12,168 bases of DNA from CAG-390 sp045546615 (GCA_045546615.1 JAZQDD010000055.1:1-12168); one strand, 5' to 3'. Shown: positions 1-6,633, numbered from the stretch's first letter. The notes: a model not told the origin generated them from the letters alone. Program-made: numbers and translations.

Positions 1-1374
1 CCCGGGCTTCAGGATCTTTGCGTTTCCCGTACGTCGTTTACTTGGGGTATTCCCGTGCCATCCGACCCCAAGCACGTAACGTACGTCTGGCTTGACGCGC
101 TTACCAACTATATTACGGCTATCGGATATGATCCCGATAAATCATACGAAGAGCAAAGTGAGCATTTTCGCAAGAATTGGCCCGCGGACGTTCACGTTAT
201 CGGTAAGGATATCGTTCGCTTCCATTCTATCTATTGGCCCATCTTCCTTATGGCGCTTGATCTGCCCCTTCCCAAGAAAATCTTTTGTCATCCGTGGTTT
301 AATTTCGGAGCAGATAAAATGTCCAAATCCAAGGGCAACGTTATCTATGCCGACAAGCTTTCAGAATATGTGGGTGTCGACGGTGTTCGTTATTACGCGC
401 TTGCCGAAATGCCCTACGCATCAGATGGCTCCATCACTTGGGAAAGCGTGCTTGCAAGATATAATACCGACCTTGTAAATACGCTCGGAAACCTTGTAAA
501 GCGTACTCTTGATATGCAAAATAAATATTTCGACAAGGCGATACTTGCTCCCAACGCTCCCGATGCGCTCGACGACGATTTCAAGGCTGTTTGTGTAAAG
601 GCGGCAGAGGATTATTTCGCAAACATGGATTCTTACCATATTGCCGACGCTATTGACTCGGTGCTGAATCTCCTTCGCCGTGCTAACAAGTATATTGATG
701 AAACACAGCCGTGGGTACTTGCCCGCGACGAGGCACAGCGTGACCGCCTTGCAACCGTTCTTTATAATCTTCTTGAGGCTATCCGTTGGGGAGCAGTAAT
801 GCTCGCTCCCGTTATCCCCGCTACAGCCGAGGACATTTTCGCACAGCTCAACACCGCTCTTACAGATTTTGACTCTATCGGAAGCGCAGATAAATTCTGC
901 GGAATGAAGGCGGGCGAGAGTGTTGCGGCATCAAAGGTGCTTTTTGCAAGAATAGACGAGGCAAAAACGCTTGAGGGCATTTACGCCGAGATCGAGGCGG
1001 CTCTTGCGGCAAAGGCGGCGGCTGAAAAGAAGCCCGAGAAGCCCGAGGGCTGCGCCATCATCGGTTTTGATGATTTTATGAAGATCGAGCTTCGCACGGC
1101 AAAGATAATTGAGTGTGAGAGCGTTCCGAAGGCAAAGAAACTGCTCAAACTCCGTGTGGATCTGGGATACGAGCAGAGGCAGATAGTTTCGGGCATCGCT
1201 AAATTCTATAAGCCCGACGACCTGATTGGAAAGAAGGTCATCGTAGTTGCCAACCTCGCTCCCGCAAAGCTCTGCGGCGTTGAGTCCGAGGGAATGCTTC
1301 TTGCCTCGGGTGAGGAAGAGGTCAGAGTTGTCTTCCTCGCCGAAGATACCCCTCTCGGTGAGCGTGTCAGATAA
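1..1374 (+). CDS. metG: Methionyl-tRNA synthetase, 3' part (5' end outside window)
   Basis: Cytoplasmic class I aminoacyl-tRNA synthetase that charges tRNA-Met with methionine. The frame is open from base 1, so the gene starts upstream; 457 residues are visible. The visible part begins in the catalytic domain, with the family's WGIPVP and YVWLDALTNY motifs. The KMSKS signature is at bases 316-330 (window residues 106-110). The helical anticodon-binding domain follows, including the typical DETQPWVLAR stretch. An Ala/Lys-rich linker near residues 330-350 leads to a C-terminal OB-fold of the Trbp111/EMAP type (residues about 356-457), which in this family aids dimerisation and tRNA binding. The TAA stop at 1372-1374 shares its last base with the ATG of the next gene (TAATG), implying translational coupling. 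The metG-tatD order is common in Bacillota. The internal GTG at 55 lies inside a conserved motif and is not a start. Confidence 0.97.
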   Translation, partial: PGLQDLCVSRTSFTWGIPVPSDPKHVTYVWLDALTNYITAIGYDPDKSYEEQSEHFRKNWPADVHVIGKDIVRFHSIYWPIFLMALDLPLPKKIFCHPWFNFGADKMSKSKGNVIYADKLSEYVGVDGVRYYALAEMPYASDGSITWESVLARYNTDLVNTLGNLVKRTLDMQNKYFDKAILAPNAPDALDDDFKAVCVKAAEDYFANMDSYHIADAIDSVLNLLRRANKYIDETQPWVLARDEAQRDRLATVLYNLLEAIRWGAVMLAPVIPATAEDIFAQLNTALTDFDSIGSADKFCGMKAGESVAASKVLFARIDEAKTLEGIYAEIEAALAAKAAAEKKPEKPEGCAIIGFDDFMKIELRTAKIIECESVPKAKKLLKLRVDLGYEQRQIVSGIAKFYKPDDLIGKKVIVVANLAPAKLCGVESEGMLLASGEEEVRVVFLAEDTPLGERVR

Positions 1375-2186
1375 TGAAGATATTTGACACACATGCTCAC
1401 TATACCGATAAAAGATTTTCGGATGAAATAACGGGCGGTGCGGATGCTCTGCTTGAAGAGTTATTCTCATCAGGCGTGGAGAAGGTGGTCAATGTATCAA
1501 CCACCACAAAAAACTCGATCGAAGTAATTGAACAGTCGGCTCGGTATGACGGAATGTATGCCGCAGTCGGCGTTCATCCCACCGATATAGACAAGGAATC
1601 ATCGCTTGAAGATGCCGTAGATAAGCTCACGGCAATGCTTGAGCGCAGGCGAGAACACAAGATAGTAGCTATCGGAGAGATAGGACTTGATTACTATTGG
1701 GAGCCGTGTGACAAGGTGGCACAAGCGGCGTTTTTCGAGGCACAGCTTGTTCTTGCGAGGCAATACGCTCTCCCCGTCATTATCCACGACAGAGAGGCGC
1801 ACGGCGACGTTTTTGATGTGATCTTGAAACATCCCGATGTGTGCGGTGTTTTTCACAGCTATTCGGGAAGCGCCGAGATGGCACGAGAGCTTGTTCGCCG
1901 CGGTTGGTACATCTCATTTTCGGGTGTCATCACTTTCAAAAACGCCGAGCGCGTACGCGCCGTAGCGCAATCCGTTCCTATTGATAGATTACTCCTTGAA
2001 ACCGATTGTCCATACCTTGCGCCCGTTCCTCACAGAGGTAAGCTCAATCGTTCGGATTATATTGCCTACAGTTCGGAAACTCTTGGTGCGCTACATGGTA
2101 TGACCGCTTTGCAGATGCAGGAGCAAACGTACCAAAATGCTCTAAATTTATTCCAAATTCAACAAAAAAATCTTAAAAAGGCTTAA
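1374..2186 (+). CDS. tatD: TatD-family metal-dependent hydrolase / DNase
   Basis: A 270-residue TIM-barrel metalloenzyme of the TatD (YcfH/YabD) group. Characterised members are Mg-dependent 3'-5' exonucleases or DNases acting on damaged DNA; the substrate here is inferred only from family. The visible metal ligands are the DTHAH motif (His7, His9), Glu102 in GEIGLDYYW, His138 in IIHDR, His161 in FHSYSG, and Asp211 in ETDCPYLAP. All are intact and the length is normal. The ATG overlaps the metG stop by one base, so the two genes form an operon. In Bacillus the homologue yabD also follows the metG homologue, but the rnmV and ksgA genes that come next there are absent here. A promoter starts a new unit 28 bases downstream. 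The symbol denotes the family, not proven orthology to E. coli tatD. Confidence 0.93.
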   Translation: MKIFDTHAHYTDKRFSDEITGGADALLEELFSSGVEKVVNVSTTTKNSIEVIEQSARYDGMYAAVGVHPTDIDKESSLEDAVDKLTAMLERRREHKIVAIGEIGLDYYWEPCDKVAQAAFFEAQLVLARQYALPVIIHDREAHGDVFDVILKHPDVCGVFHSYSGSAEMARELVRRGWYISFSGVITFKNAERVRAVAQSVPIDRLLLETDCPYLAPVPHRGKLNRSDYIAYSSETLGALHGMTALQMQEQTYQNALNLFQIQQKNLKKA

Positions 2187-2194
2187 ATTTAGAG
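2140..2194 (+). repeat. 11-bp inverted repeat spanning the tatD stop codon
   Basis: Arms CTCTAAATTTA (2140-2150) and TAAATTTAGAG (2184-2194) are perfect reverse complements separated by 33 bases. The second arm includes the tatD stop codon. No U tract follows on the plus strand, so this is not a standard Rho-independent terminator. It could stabilise the 3' end of the metG-tatD mRNA or be a chance AT-rich match. Confidence 0.4.
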
Positions 2195-2214
2195 TAAAAA
2201 TGCCCAAAAAACTA

Positions 2215-2243
2215 TTGCAATATCAAAAATAATATTGTATAAT
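2215..2243 (+). promoter_or_regulatory. Sigma-A-type promoter P1 of the EF-G-like gene
   Basis: The -35 TTGCAA (2215-2220) and -10 TATAAT (2238-2243) are separated by exactly 17 bases. Transcription is predicted to start near 2250, giving a leader of about 82 nucleotides before the ATG at 2332. The intergenic region is very AT-rich, as expected. Confidence 0.75.
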
Positions 2244-2269
2244 TAATCTTGTGATGTAGTAAAACACAT

Positions 2270-2297
2270 TTGCAAATTGATAAAAATATTATATAAA
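2270..2297 (+). promoter_or_regulatory. Possible second promoter P2 of the EF-G-like gene
   Basis: TTGCAA (2270-2275) and TATAAA (2292-2297) are separated by 16 bases. A start near 2304 would give a leader of only about 28 nucleotides and would remove the 5' arm of the hairpin at 2299-2315. The match is weaker than P1 and could be chance in AT-rich DNA. Confidence 0.35.
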
Positions 2298-2298
2298 G

Positions 2299-2325
2299 CT
2301 CTGCTCCTTGCAGAGTCGGAAAGGA
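2299..2325 (+). promoter_or_regulatory. Leader hairpin with anti-Shine-Dalgarno loop
   Basis: A 6-bp stem, CTCTGC (2299-2304) with GCAGAG (2310-2315), closes a five-base loop TCCTT (2305-2309). That loop is the exact reverse complement of AAGGA (2321-2325), the core of the Shine-Dalgarno of the EF-G-like gene. A pseudoknot or alternative pairing could mask the ribosome binding site. The pairing is seen in the sequence; a regulatory role is inference. Confidence 0.4.
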
Positions 2326-2331
2326 ACACCA

Positions 2332-4386
2332 ATGGCAACTATTGATAGCAAATCCATTCGTAACATAGCTCTCCTCGGCCACGGCGGCTGCGGAAAGACC
2401 TCCCTTGCTGAAGCTATGCTTTATCTTACAGGTGGAACAGACCGTATGGGTAAGACCGCTGACGGTAATACCGTTTGTGACTATGATCCGGAAGAGATAA
2501 AGAGAGGCTTCTCTATCGCCGCTTCAATTGCTCCTATTGCTTGGAAGAACAAAAAGATAAATATTCTAGACACCCCCGGCTATCTTGATTTCGTTGGTGA
2601 AGTTCTTCAGTCTCTCCGCGTGGCAGATAACGCGCTTATCTGCGTTGATGCAAAGGCGGGCGTTGAGGTCGGAACCGAGCTTGCATGGGATCACGCTACT
2701 GCAATGGGTGTGCCCAAGGCATTCTTTATAAACAAGTGCGACGATAACGACGCGCATTTTGATAACGTTTTCGCTCAGCTCCACGATACCTTCGGTACCA
2801 GCGTATGTCCCGTTTTCGTTCCCATTAAGGACGGCAAGAACGTTACTATGATCGACCTTGTCGAGATGAAGGCTTTCGTCTATGATGCAAAGGGCAAGAG
2901 AACTGAAACTGCTATGACCGCAGAGCTTGAGTCTGTTGCCGCAAATTACAGGGAAGCGTTCAGCGAGGCAATCGCAGGTACGTCCGACGAGCTTATGATG
3001 AAGTATTTCGACGGTGAGGAGATCACCAAGGAGGAGGCTTCCCTTGCTCTGCATCACGGTATTATCGAGGGTACTATCACTCCCGTTTACTGCGGTTCTG
3101 CGGTAAATATGTGGGGCGTTGTGGCGATTCTTGACGCTATTGCCGACTCCTTCCCCAATCCCCACGCAAAGAAGGTGGAAAAGGATATCGAGGGCAAGGA
3201 CGTTGCGATCGACGCAAACGGCGCGGCTTCTATCTTTGTTTTCAAGACCGTTGCAGACCCATTCGTAGGAAAGATGTCCTTCTTTAAGGTTATGAACGGT
3301 ACACTTAAGCGCGATATGGTGCTCAAGAACCTTACCAACGGCACGTCCGAGAAGATGGCGCACATCTACACCGTAAAGGGCAAGAATCAGACCGAGGTCG
3401 ACGAGCTTTGTTGCGGTGATATCGGTATGATCGCAAAGCTTGCGGCTACCAATACAAATGACACTCTTGCCGAGAGCGGTTCTGTCGCTTATTCGAAAAT
3501 TTCCTATCCCACTCCCTATATGACTCAGGCTATGATCCCCGCAACCGCAAAGGACGAGGGCAAGATCTCACAGAGCATGGCTCGTATGGCGGAAGAGGAT
3601 CTTACCATCAAGTACGAGACCGATCCCGAGACCAAGCAAATGGTTCTTTCGGGTATCGGAGATATGCACCTTACTGTTCTTTGCGCTAAACTCAAGGCGC
3701 GTTACGGTGTTACCATCAATCTTGAAGTTCCTCGCCTTGCATATCGCGAGAAGATCACAAAGACTGTTGATATTCACGCAAGACACAAGAAGCAGAATGG
3801 CGGTTCAGGTCAGTTTGGTGATGTTTGGATCAAGTTCGGTCCCGGCGAAGATCCCGGACTTACCTTTACTGTATCCGTTGTCGGCGGTGTCGTTCCCAAG
3901 AACTTCAACCCCGCAGTTGAAAAGGGACTTCTCGAGGGTATGACTAAGGGTATCGCGGGATTCCCGATGACGCACCTTGCCGCTGATCTCCACGATGGTT
4001 CTTATCACCCCGTTGACTCGGATGAAATGTCCTTTAAGACTGCCGCTATCATGGCTTACAAGCAGTGCCTTGAGCAGGCAGCTCCCGTGCTTCTCGAGCC
4101 TGTCGGTGATCTTGATATTACCGTTCCCGAGTCCCTCGTTGGCGACGTTATGGGTGACCTTAACAAGCGCCGCGGAAGCATTATGGGCATGGATCCTGCC
4201 GCAAAGAAGGGCTATACTGTTGTTCACGCAACCTGCCCCAAGGCAGAGCTTGTTGACTATCCTATCGCTCTCCGCGCTATGTCGCAGGGCAGAGGCTCGT
4301 TTGCTTTTAGCGTAAACGATTACGCAGTTGTTCCCTCGAATATCGCACAGAAGATAGTAGAGAACTACAAGAAGTCTCAGGAATAA
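2332..4386 (+). CDS. Elongation factor G-like GTPase (EF-G paralogue, FusA2-type)
   Basis: A 684-residue translational GTPase with the full EF-G domain order, close to the usual length of about 690. G1 is GHGGCGKT (residues 16-23), not the AHIDAGKT of canonical EF-G. G2 reads RGFSI, with Ser61 where EF-G has the Mg-binding Thr. G3 is DTPGY (80-84), with Tyr in place of the catalytic His of DTPGH. G4 is NKCD (134-137) and G5 is GSA (255-257). The C-terminal part keeps the domain IV GSYHPVDS loop and the SQGRGSF motif. These features place it in the EF-G-like/EF-G2 group found beside canonical fusA in many Gram-positive bacteria; a mycobacterial EF-G2 is reported to bind GTP yet lack ribosome-stimulated GTPase activity. 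A separate fusA is expected elsewhere in the genome. I chose ATG 2332 because GGAAAGGA precedes it at good spacing and the family N-terminus fits; the in-frame TTG at 2308 lies in the leader hairpin. TetM-type resistance proteins are less likely. Confidence 0.9.
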   Translation: MATIDSKSIRNIALLGHGGCGKTSLAEAMLYLTGGTDRMGKTADGNTVCDYDPEEIKRGFSIAASIAPIAWKNKKINILDTPGYLDFVGEVLQSLRVADNALICVDAKAGVEVGTELAWDHATAMGVPKAFFINKCDDNDAHFDNVFAQLHDTFGTSVCPVFVPIKDGKNVTMIDLVEMKAFVYDAKGKRTETAMTAELESVAANYREAFSEAIAGTSDELMMKYFDGEEITKEEASLALHHGIIEGTITPVYCGSAVNMWGVVAILDAIADSFPNPHAKKVEKDIEGKDVAIDANGAASIFVFKTVADPFVGKMSFFKVMNGTLKRDMVLKNLTNGTSEKMAHIYTVKGKNQTEVDELCCGDIGMIAKLAATNTNDTLAESGSVAYSKISYPTPYMTQAMIPATAKDEGKISQSMARMAEEDLTIKYETDPETKQMVLSGIGDMHLTVLCAKLKARYGVTINLEVPRLAYREKITKTVDIHARHKKQNGGSGQFGDVWIKFGPGEDPGLTFTVSVVGGVVPKNFNPAVEKGLLEGMTKGIAGFPMTHLAADLHDGSYHPVDSDEMSFKTAAIMAYKQCLEQAAPVLLEPVGDLDITVPESLVGDVMGDLNKRRGSIMGMDPAAKKGYTVVHATCPKAELVDYPIALRAMSQGRGSFAFSVNDYAVVPSNIAQKIVENYKKSQE

Positions 4387-4396
4387 TAAATTAAGG

Positions 4397-4429
4397 AAGA
4401 ATGGGGAGGCTTACTGTCTCCCCATTCTT
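4397..4429 (+). other. 12-bp hairpin between the EF-G-like gene and the membrane protein gene
   Basis: A perfect 12-bp stem (4397-4408 with 4418-4429) has a 9-base loop and a GGGGAG/CTCCCC core. It resembles a terminator stem, but what follows is ATAGTAAAATG, with no U run, and the next start codon is only 8 bases away. It may terminate weakly, protect the mRNA 3' end, or shorten the effective distance between the upstream AAGGA (4393-4397) and the ATG at 4438. Confidence 0.6.
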
Positions 4430-4437
4430 ATAGTAAA

Positions 4438-4935
4438 ATGAAAAACACTTTATTTAAGTTGAACAAAACCACGCTGGCGCGCAACGTGATAATTTCTCTT
4501 ATGCTGTCGGCGTCTCTCATTATCTCCGTTATAAATCACGCCGCTGTTTACGTGATAAATACCGCTAACTTTTTTTCCCTTATCCTTACGCTGATCTATG
4601 TTTTTGCTTGGGCTATGTTCGAGGTGCGCGCTGAACTAAATGGTAAAAGAGGTTTTATTATTTGGTGTCGCACATGGTTTGTTCTTGGGATGTTTTGTTG
4701 CGTTTTCAATGCAATTGCCACACTTGTGTCGCTAACGCTTTCAGGCGTTTTTGCGTATGCCGCATCCTTTTTTGTAACCGTTTTTGCTGCGCCGATGTAT
4801 GGATTTCACGTTTTCGGTGACAGCACGGTAGGCGTCATGGTTGTCGGGTTTGTCCTGTATTTCGCCCTTTGTTTTATACCGGAAGCAACCAAGGGTATTA
4901 TGAAACGCAGAAATATTAAAAAAATACTAAAATGA
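4438..4935 (+). CDS. Small multi-pass membrane protein, unknown family
   Basis: A 165-residue hydrophobic protein that I do not recognise. About five hydrophobic segments suitable for membrane spans lie near residues 17-40, 43-63, 79-101, 103-122 and 130-147. Short basic stretches flank them: a Lys/Arg-containing N-terminus, a loop around residues 65-79, and a strongly basic tail from about residue 152 (MKRRNIKKILK). No catalytic motif is evident. The only ATG near the start (4438) has no Shine-Dalgarno in the preceding 8 bases; the nearest, AAGGA at 4393-4397, lies on the far side of a 12-bp hairpin. There is no clear promoter of its own in the 51-base gap, so it probably depends on read-through from the EF-G-like gene. 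Its 3' end faces sigF; the stop codons are 10 bases apart and share a hairpin. The long open frame and membrane-like composition support a real gene, but translation is less certain than for its neighbours. Confidence 0.7.
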   Translation: MKNTLFKLNKTTLARNVIISLMLSASLIISVINHAAVYVINTANFFSLILTLIYVFAWAMFEVRAELNGKRGFIIWCRTWFVLGMFCCVFNAIATLVSLTLSGVFAYAASFFVTVFAAPMYGFHVFGDSTVGVMVVGFVLYFALCFIPEATKGIMKRRNIKKILK

Positions 4936-4960
4936 GAGCTCAGCTTAGCCGCTGAGCTCT
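4922..4960 (-). terminator. Terminator of the spoIIA operon
   Basis: A 10-bp stem (4935-4944 with 4951-4960) has a 6-base loop that contains the sigF stop codon. On the minus strand it is followed by TCATTTTAGTATTTTTTT, a U-rich tract that makes a reasonable intrinsic terminator. On the plus strand the following bases are not U-rich, so it should work mainly for the minus-strand operon. Confidence 0.7.
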
Positions 4961-5691
4961 TCTCGTAAGTATTCAACTATCTTTTTTTCCTCACGAGATA
5001 TTTTGACTTGCGTAAGCCCGAGGGCATCGGCTGTTTTTTGCTGTGTGAGGTTTTTAAAATATCTCAAAACAACTATCTGCCTCCATAATGTCGGAAGCCT
5101 GCCGACTACCTGCGAGATGGCTATTCTGTCGCAAGCACGCTCAATATCAAGCATTCCCGATTCATCGGCAATACGGTCAAAAAGCTCAAATCCGCTTTCG
5201 CTTTCTGCCCCTTCGGAAAGGGAAGCTACCGGTGTGATGGCATCAAGCGCACATGCCGCTTCCTCGACGCTGACACCGCACGCGGCGGCAAGCTCTGATA
5301 TTTGCGGTTCTATCCCTGTTTCGCTGACTATGCGCGTTTGCTCCCGCATTAGCTCCGCTCCGAGGCGCTTTACAGCACGCCCAACCTTTATTGGCCCATC
5401 GTCACGCAGATGCCTTCGTATCTCACCGAGAATGAGAGGAACTGCATAAGTTGAAAAAGCCGTGCCGCGCTCAAGATCAAATGAACGGATCGCCTTTATC
5501 ATTCCTATAGTTCCTATCTGGACAAGATCTTCAAACTCGCATCCTCGTCCGCAAAATTTAAGCGCAATACTCCTTACAAGACCTGCGTTATCAAGTATCA
5601 GCTTTTCGGTGGCAGCATCCGCTTCTTGAGTAGAGCCGCGTTGTGCTATCTCGAGTAGAGTGCGATTGCTGTCGGTAGAATATGGATTCAT
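4945..5691 (-). CDS. sigF: RNA polymerase sigma-F factor (early forespore sigma)
   Basis: A 248-residue sigma-70-family factor that directs the first forespore-specific transcription in sporulation. Region 2 is clear: EDLVQIGTIGMIKAIRSFD (residues 54-72) and FSTYAVPLILGEIRRHLRDD (79-98), the -10 recognition and core-binding segments. Region 3 follows, and region 4.2 carries the helix-turn-helix around QQKTADALGLTQVKISREEKK (217-237). Length matches known SigF (about 250). It is the third gene of spoIIAA-spoIIAB-sigF, which separates it from the similar SigG. The ATG at 5691 has GGAGG five bases upstream; another ATG four bases earlier is out of frame. The gap from spoIIAB is 15 bases. Known family biology: SigF is held inactive by SpoIIAB and released by unphosphorylated SpoIIAA. 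Confidence 0.96.
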   Translation of the reverse strand: MNPYSTDSNRTLLEIAQRGSTQEADAATEKLILDNAGLVRSIALKFCGRGCEFEDLVQIGTIGMIKAIRSFDLERGTAFSTYAVPLILGEIRRHLRDDGPIKVGRAVKRLGAELMREQTRIVSETGIEPQISELAAACGVSVEEAACALDAITPVASLSEGAESESGFELFDRIADESGMLDIERACDRIAISQVVGRLPTLWRQIVVLRYFKNLTQQKTADALGLTQVKISREEKKIVEYLREELSG

Positions 5692-5706
5692 TCATTCCTC
5701 CAAAAA

Positions 5707-6204
5707 TTATGTATGAGGTGTTGCTTTGGGCTTGGAGGACAGCCGCTTTGTCATGATGACGGTCGTGCCGCGGCATGGCTTTGACCTTATTTTTACTTTG
5801 TCGCAAAAGCTTTCGATTACTGTAAATCCCATGCCGCTTCGTTCCTCGGCAGCTCCCGTGGTAAACAGAGGTTGCCGCGCCTCTTCTATATTTTCGATGC
5901 CTGCGCCCTTGTCCTTGACCTCAATGCATACACTTCTGTCGGCACGCAGTGATACATTGATCTTTACCTCGCCGATGCAGTCTCGGTAGGCGTGTACTAT
6001 ACAGTTGGTAACAGCTTCGGATAGTACGCATTTGATATCCGCAAGCTCGGTAGCGGTTGGGTCAAGCTGTGATACGAAAGCGGCGACAGCGGCGCGTGCA
6101 AATGACTCGTTGGCGGAAAGCGATGGAAAGGATAGCTTTATTTCGTTGGTGACAGATGCAAGCGGCGGTCTGCCGCTTTTCTTTTTGGAATCTTTGACGT
6201 TCAT
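5707..6204 (-). CDS. spoIIAB: Anti-sigma F factor, serine kinase SpoIIAB
   Basis: A 165-residue GHKL-fold protein that binds and inhibits SigF and phosphorylates SpoIIAA. The ATP-binding boxes are visible: N box SEAVTN (residues 62-67), G1 box DKGAG (98-102), an FTTG lid segment, and G2 box SGMGF (123-127). The SPASE-like core FPSLSANESFAR (26-37) aligns well with Bacillus SpoIIAB. That protein is 146 residues; here about 20 extra N-terminal residues rich in Lys and Ser (DSKKKSGRPP) precede the conserved start, and no alternative start codon lies closer. The ATG at 6204 has GGAG seven bases upstream and is one base from the spoIIAA stop (TAAAATG), so translation is probably coupled. Confidence 0.96.
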   Translation of the reverse strand: MNVKDSKKKSGRPPLASVTNEIKLSFPSLSANESFARAAVAAFVSQLDPTATELADIKCVLSEAVTNCIVHAYRDCIGEVKINVSLRADRSVCIEVKDKGAGIENIEEARQPLFTTGAAEERSGMGFTVIESFCDKVKIRSKPCRGTTVIMTKRLSSKPKATPHT

Positions 6205-6205
6205 T

Positions 6206-6547
6206 TTATTTCTCCGTTTTATTATTTTTTAAAATCTTCACTCGTTTATCGAACCCCGTTAGCTTTAGTACGCGCTCCACGCAGGGGGCGGGATCTCGAA
6301 TGAGAGTCGTGCCGCCAAGCTCGCGCATGAGCGCAAAACGCCCCATTATGAAGCCTAATCCCGAGCTGTCCATGAAACTGACGTCTGACATATCAAGGAT
6401 CAATCGTTGCGGAGCAGTGTTTCTTATTATCTCGTCGGCTCTCTCGCGGAGATATACAGCGCCGTGATGGTCTATTTCGCCTCCGACGGATATGATGACG
6501 CAATCGGATTTTTTCTCACATACAATATCGCAGGTGTTTTTTATCAT
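6206..6547 (-). CDS. spoIIAA: Anti-anti-sigma factor SpoIIAA
   Basis: A 113-residue STAS-domain protein. In its unphosphorylated form it binds SpoIIAB and frees SigF; SpoIIAB phosphorylates it and SpoIIE dephosphorylates it in known spore formers. The motif SFMDSSGLGFIMGR (residues 57-70) contains the phospho-acceptor; by alignment with Ser58 of Bacillus subtilis this is Ser61. The N-terminal GEIDHHGA matches the GELDHHTA of the family. Length is normal (about 115). It is the first gene of the spoIIA operon. The Shine-Dalgarno (AAAGGA) lies about 12 bases upstream, longer than usual. No dacF lies upstream, unlike in Bacillus; truB is there instead. Confidence 0.96.
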   Translation of the reverse strand: MIKNTCDIVCEKKSDCVIISVGGEIDHHGAVYLRERADEIIRNTAPQRLILDMSDVSFMDSSGLGFIMGRFALMRELGGTTLIRDPAPCVERVLKLTGFDKRVKILKNNKTEK

Positions 6548-6580
6548 ATTACCGATTTTCCTTTCTTTTTTATTCCTTTT

Positions 6581-6633
6581 AAAAAAATTCTACCACCCGT
6601 AACGCGTAAAATGCGTCGAAATCAGGTGGTAGA
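6581..6633 (-). terminator. Inverted repeat with T tract upstream of spoIIAA
   Basis: Perfect 9-bp arms TCTACCACC (6589-6597) and GGTGGTAGA (6625-6633) enclose 27 bases that include a minor ACGC/GCGT pairing (6602-6605, 6613-6616). On the minus strand the second arm runs into AATTTTTTT, the layout of an intrinsic terminator, which would insulate spoIIA from truB transcription. The loop is long, so efficiency is doubtful. The same bases contain the candidate promoter described separately. Confidence 0.4.
6587..6620 (-). promoter_or_regulatory. Candidate spoIIA promoter with a near-consensus Spo0A box
   Basis: On the minus strand, TTCGACG (6620-6614) matches the Spo0A box TTCGACA at 6 of 7 positions. 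It lies 21 bases upstream of TAGAAT (6592-6587), which also fits the RnnGAAT of a sigma-H -10 element when read as GTAGAAT. A start near 6580 would place the box around -34 to -40, where Spo0A boxes overlap the -35 of spoIIG-type promoters. No sigma-H -35 (AGGAWW) is found at the right distance, so promoter class is uncertain. The element overlaps an inverted repeat that could instead be a terminator. Confidence 0.35.

Noticed and set aside
2215..2275. Recurrent palindromic TTGCAA at several -35 positions as a shared operator
   Set aside because: A six-base match close to the -35 consensus is expected in AT-rich promoters; three occurrences do not establish a separate regulator site.
2566..3363. 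A 265-codon open frame on the minus strand
   Set aside because: It is antisense to the EF-G-like gene and arises from its codon bias; its translation has no recognisable motif.
2332..4386. A ribosomal-protection tetracycline resistance gene (TetM type)
   Set aside because: The G-domain motifs and C-terminus fit the EF-G-like group better, and there is no leader peptide or mobile context.
4414..4437. A CTG start at 4414 for the small membrane protein using GGGGAGG at 4403-4409
   Set aside because: CTG starts are rare, the spacing of four bases is short, and the site would be buried in the hairpin.
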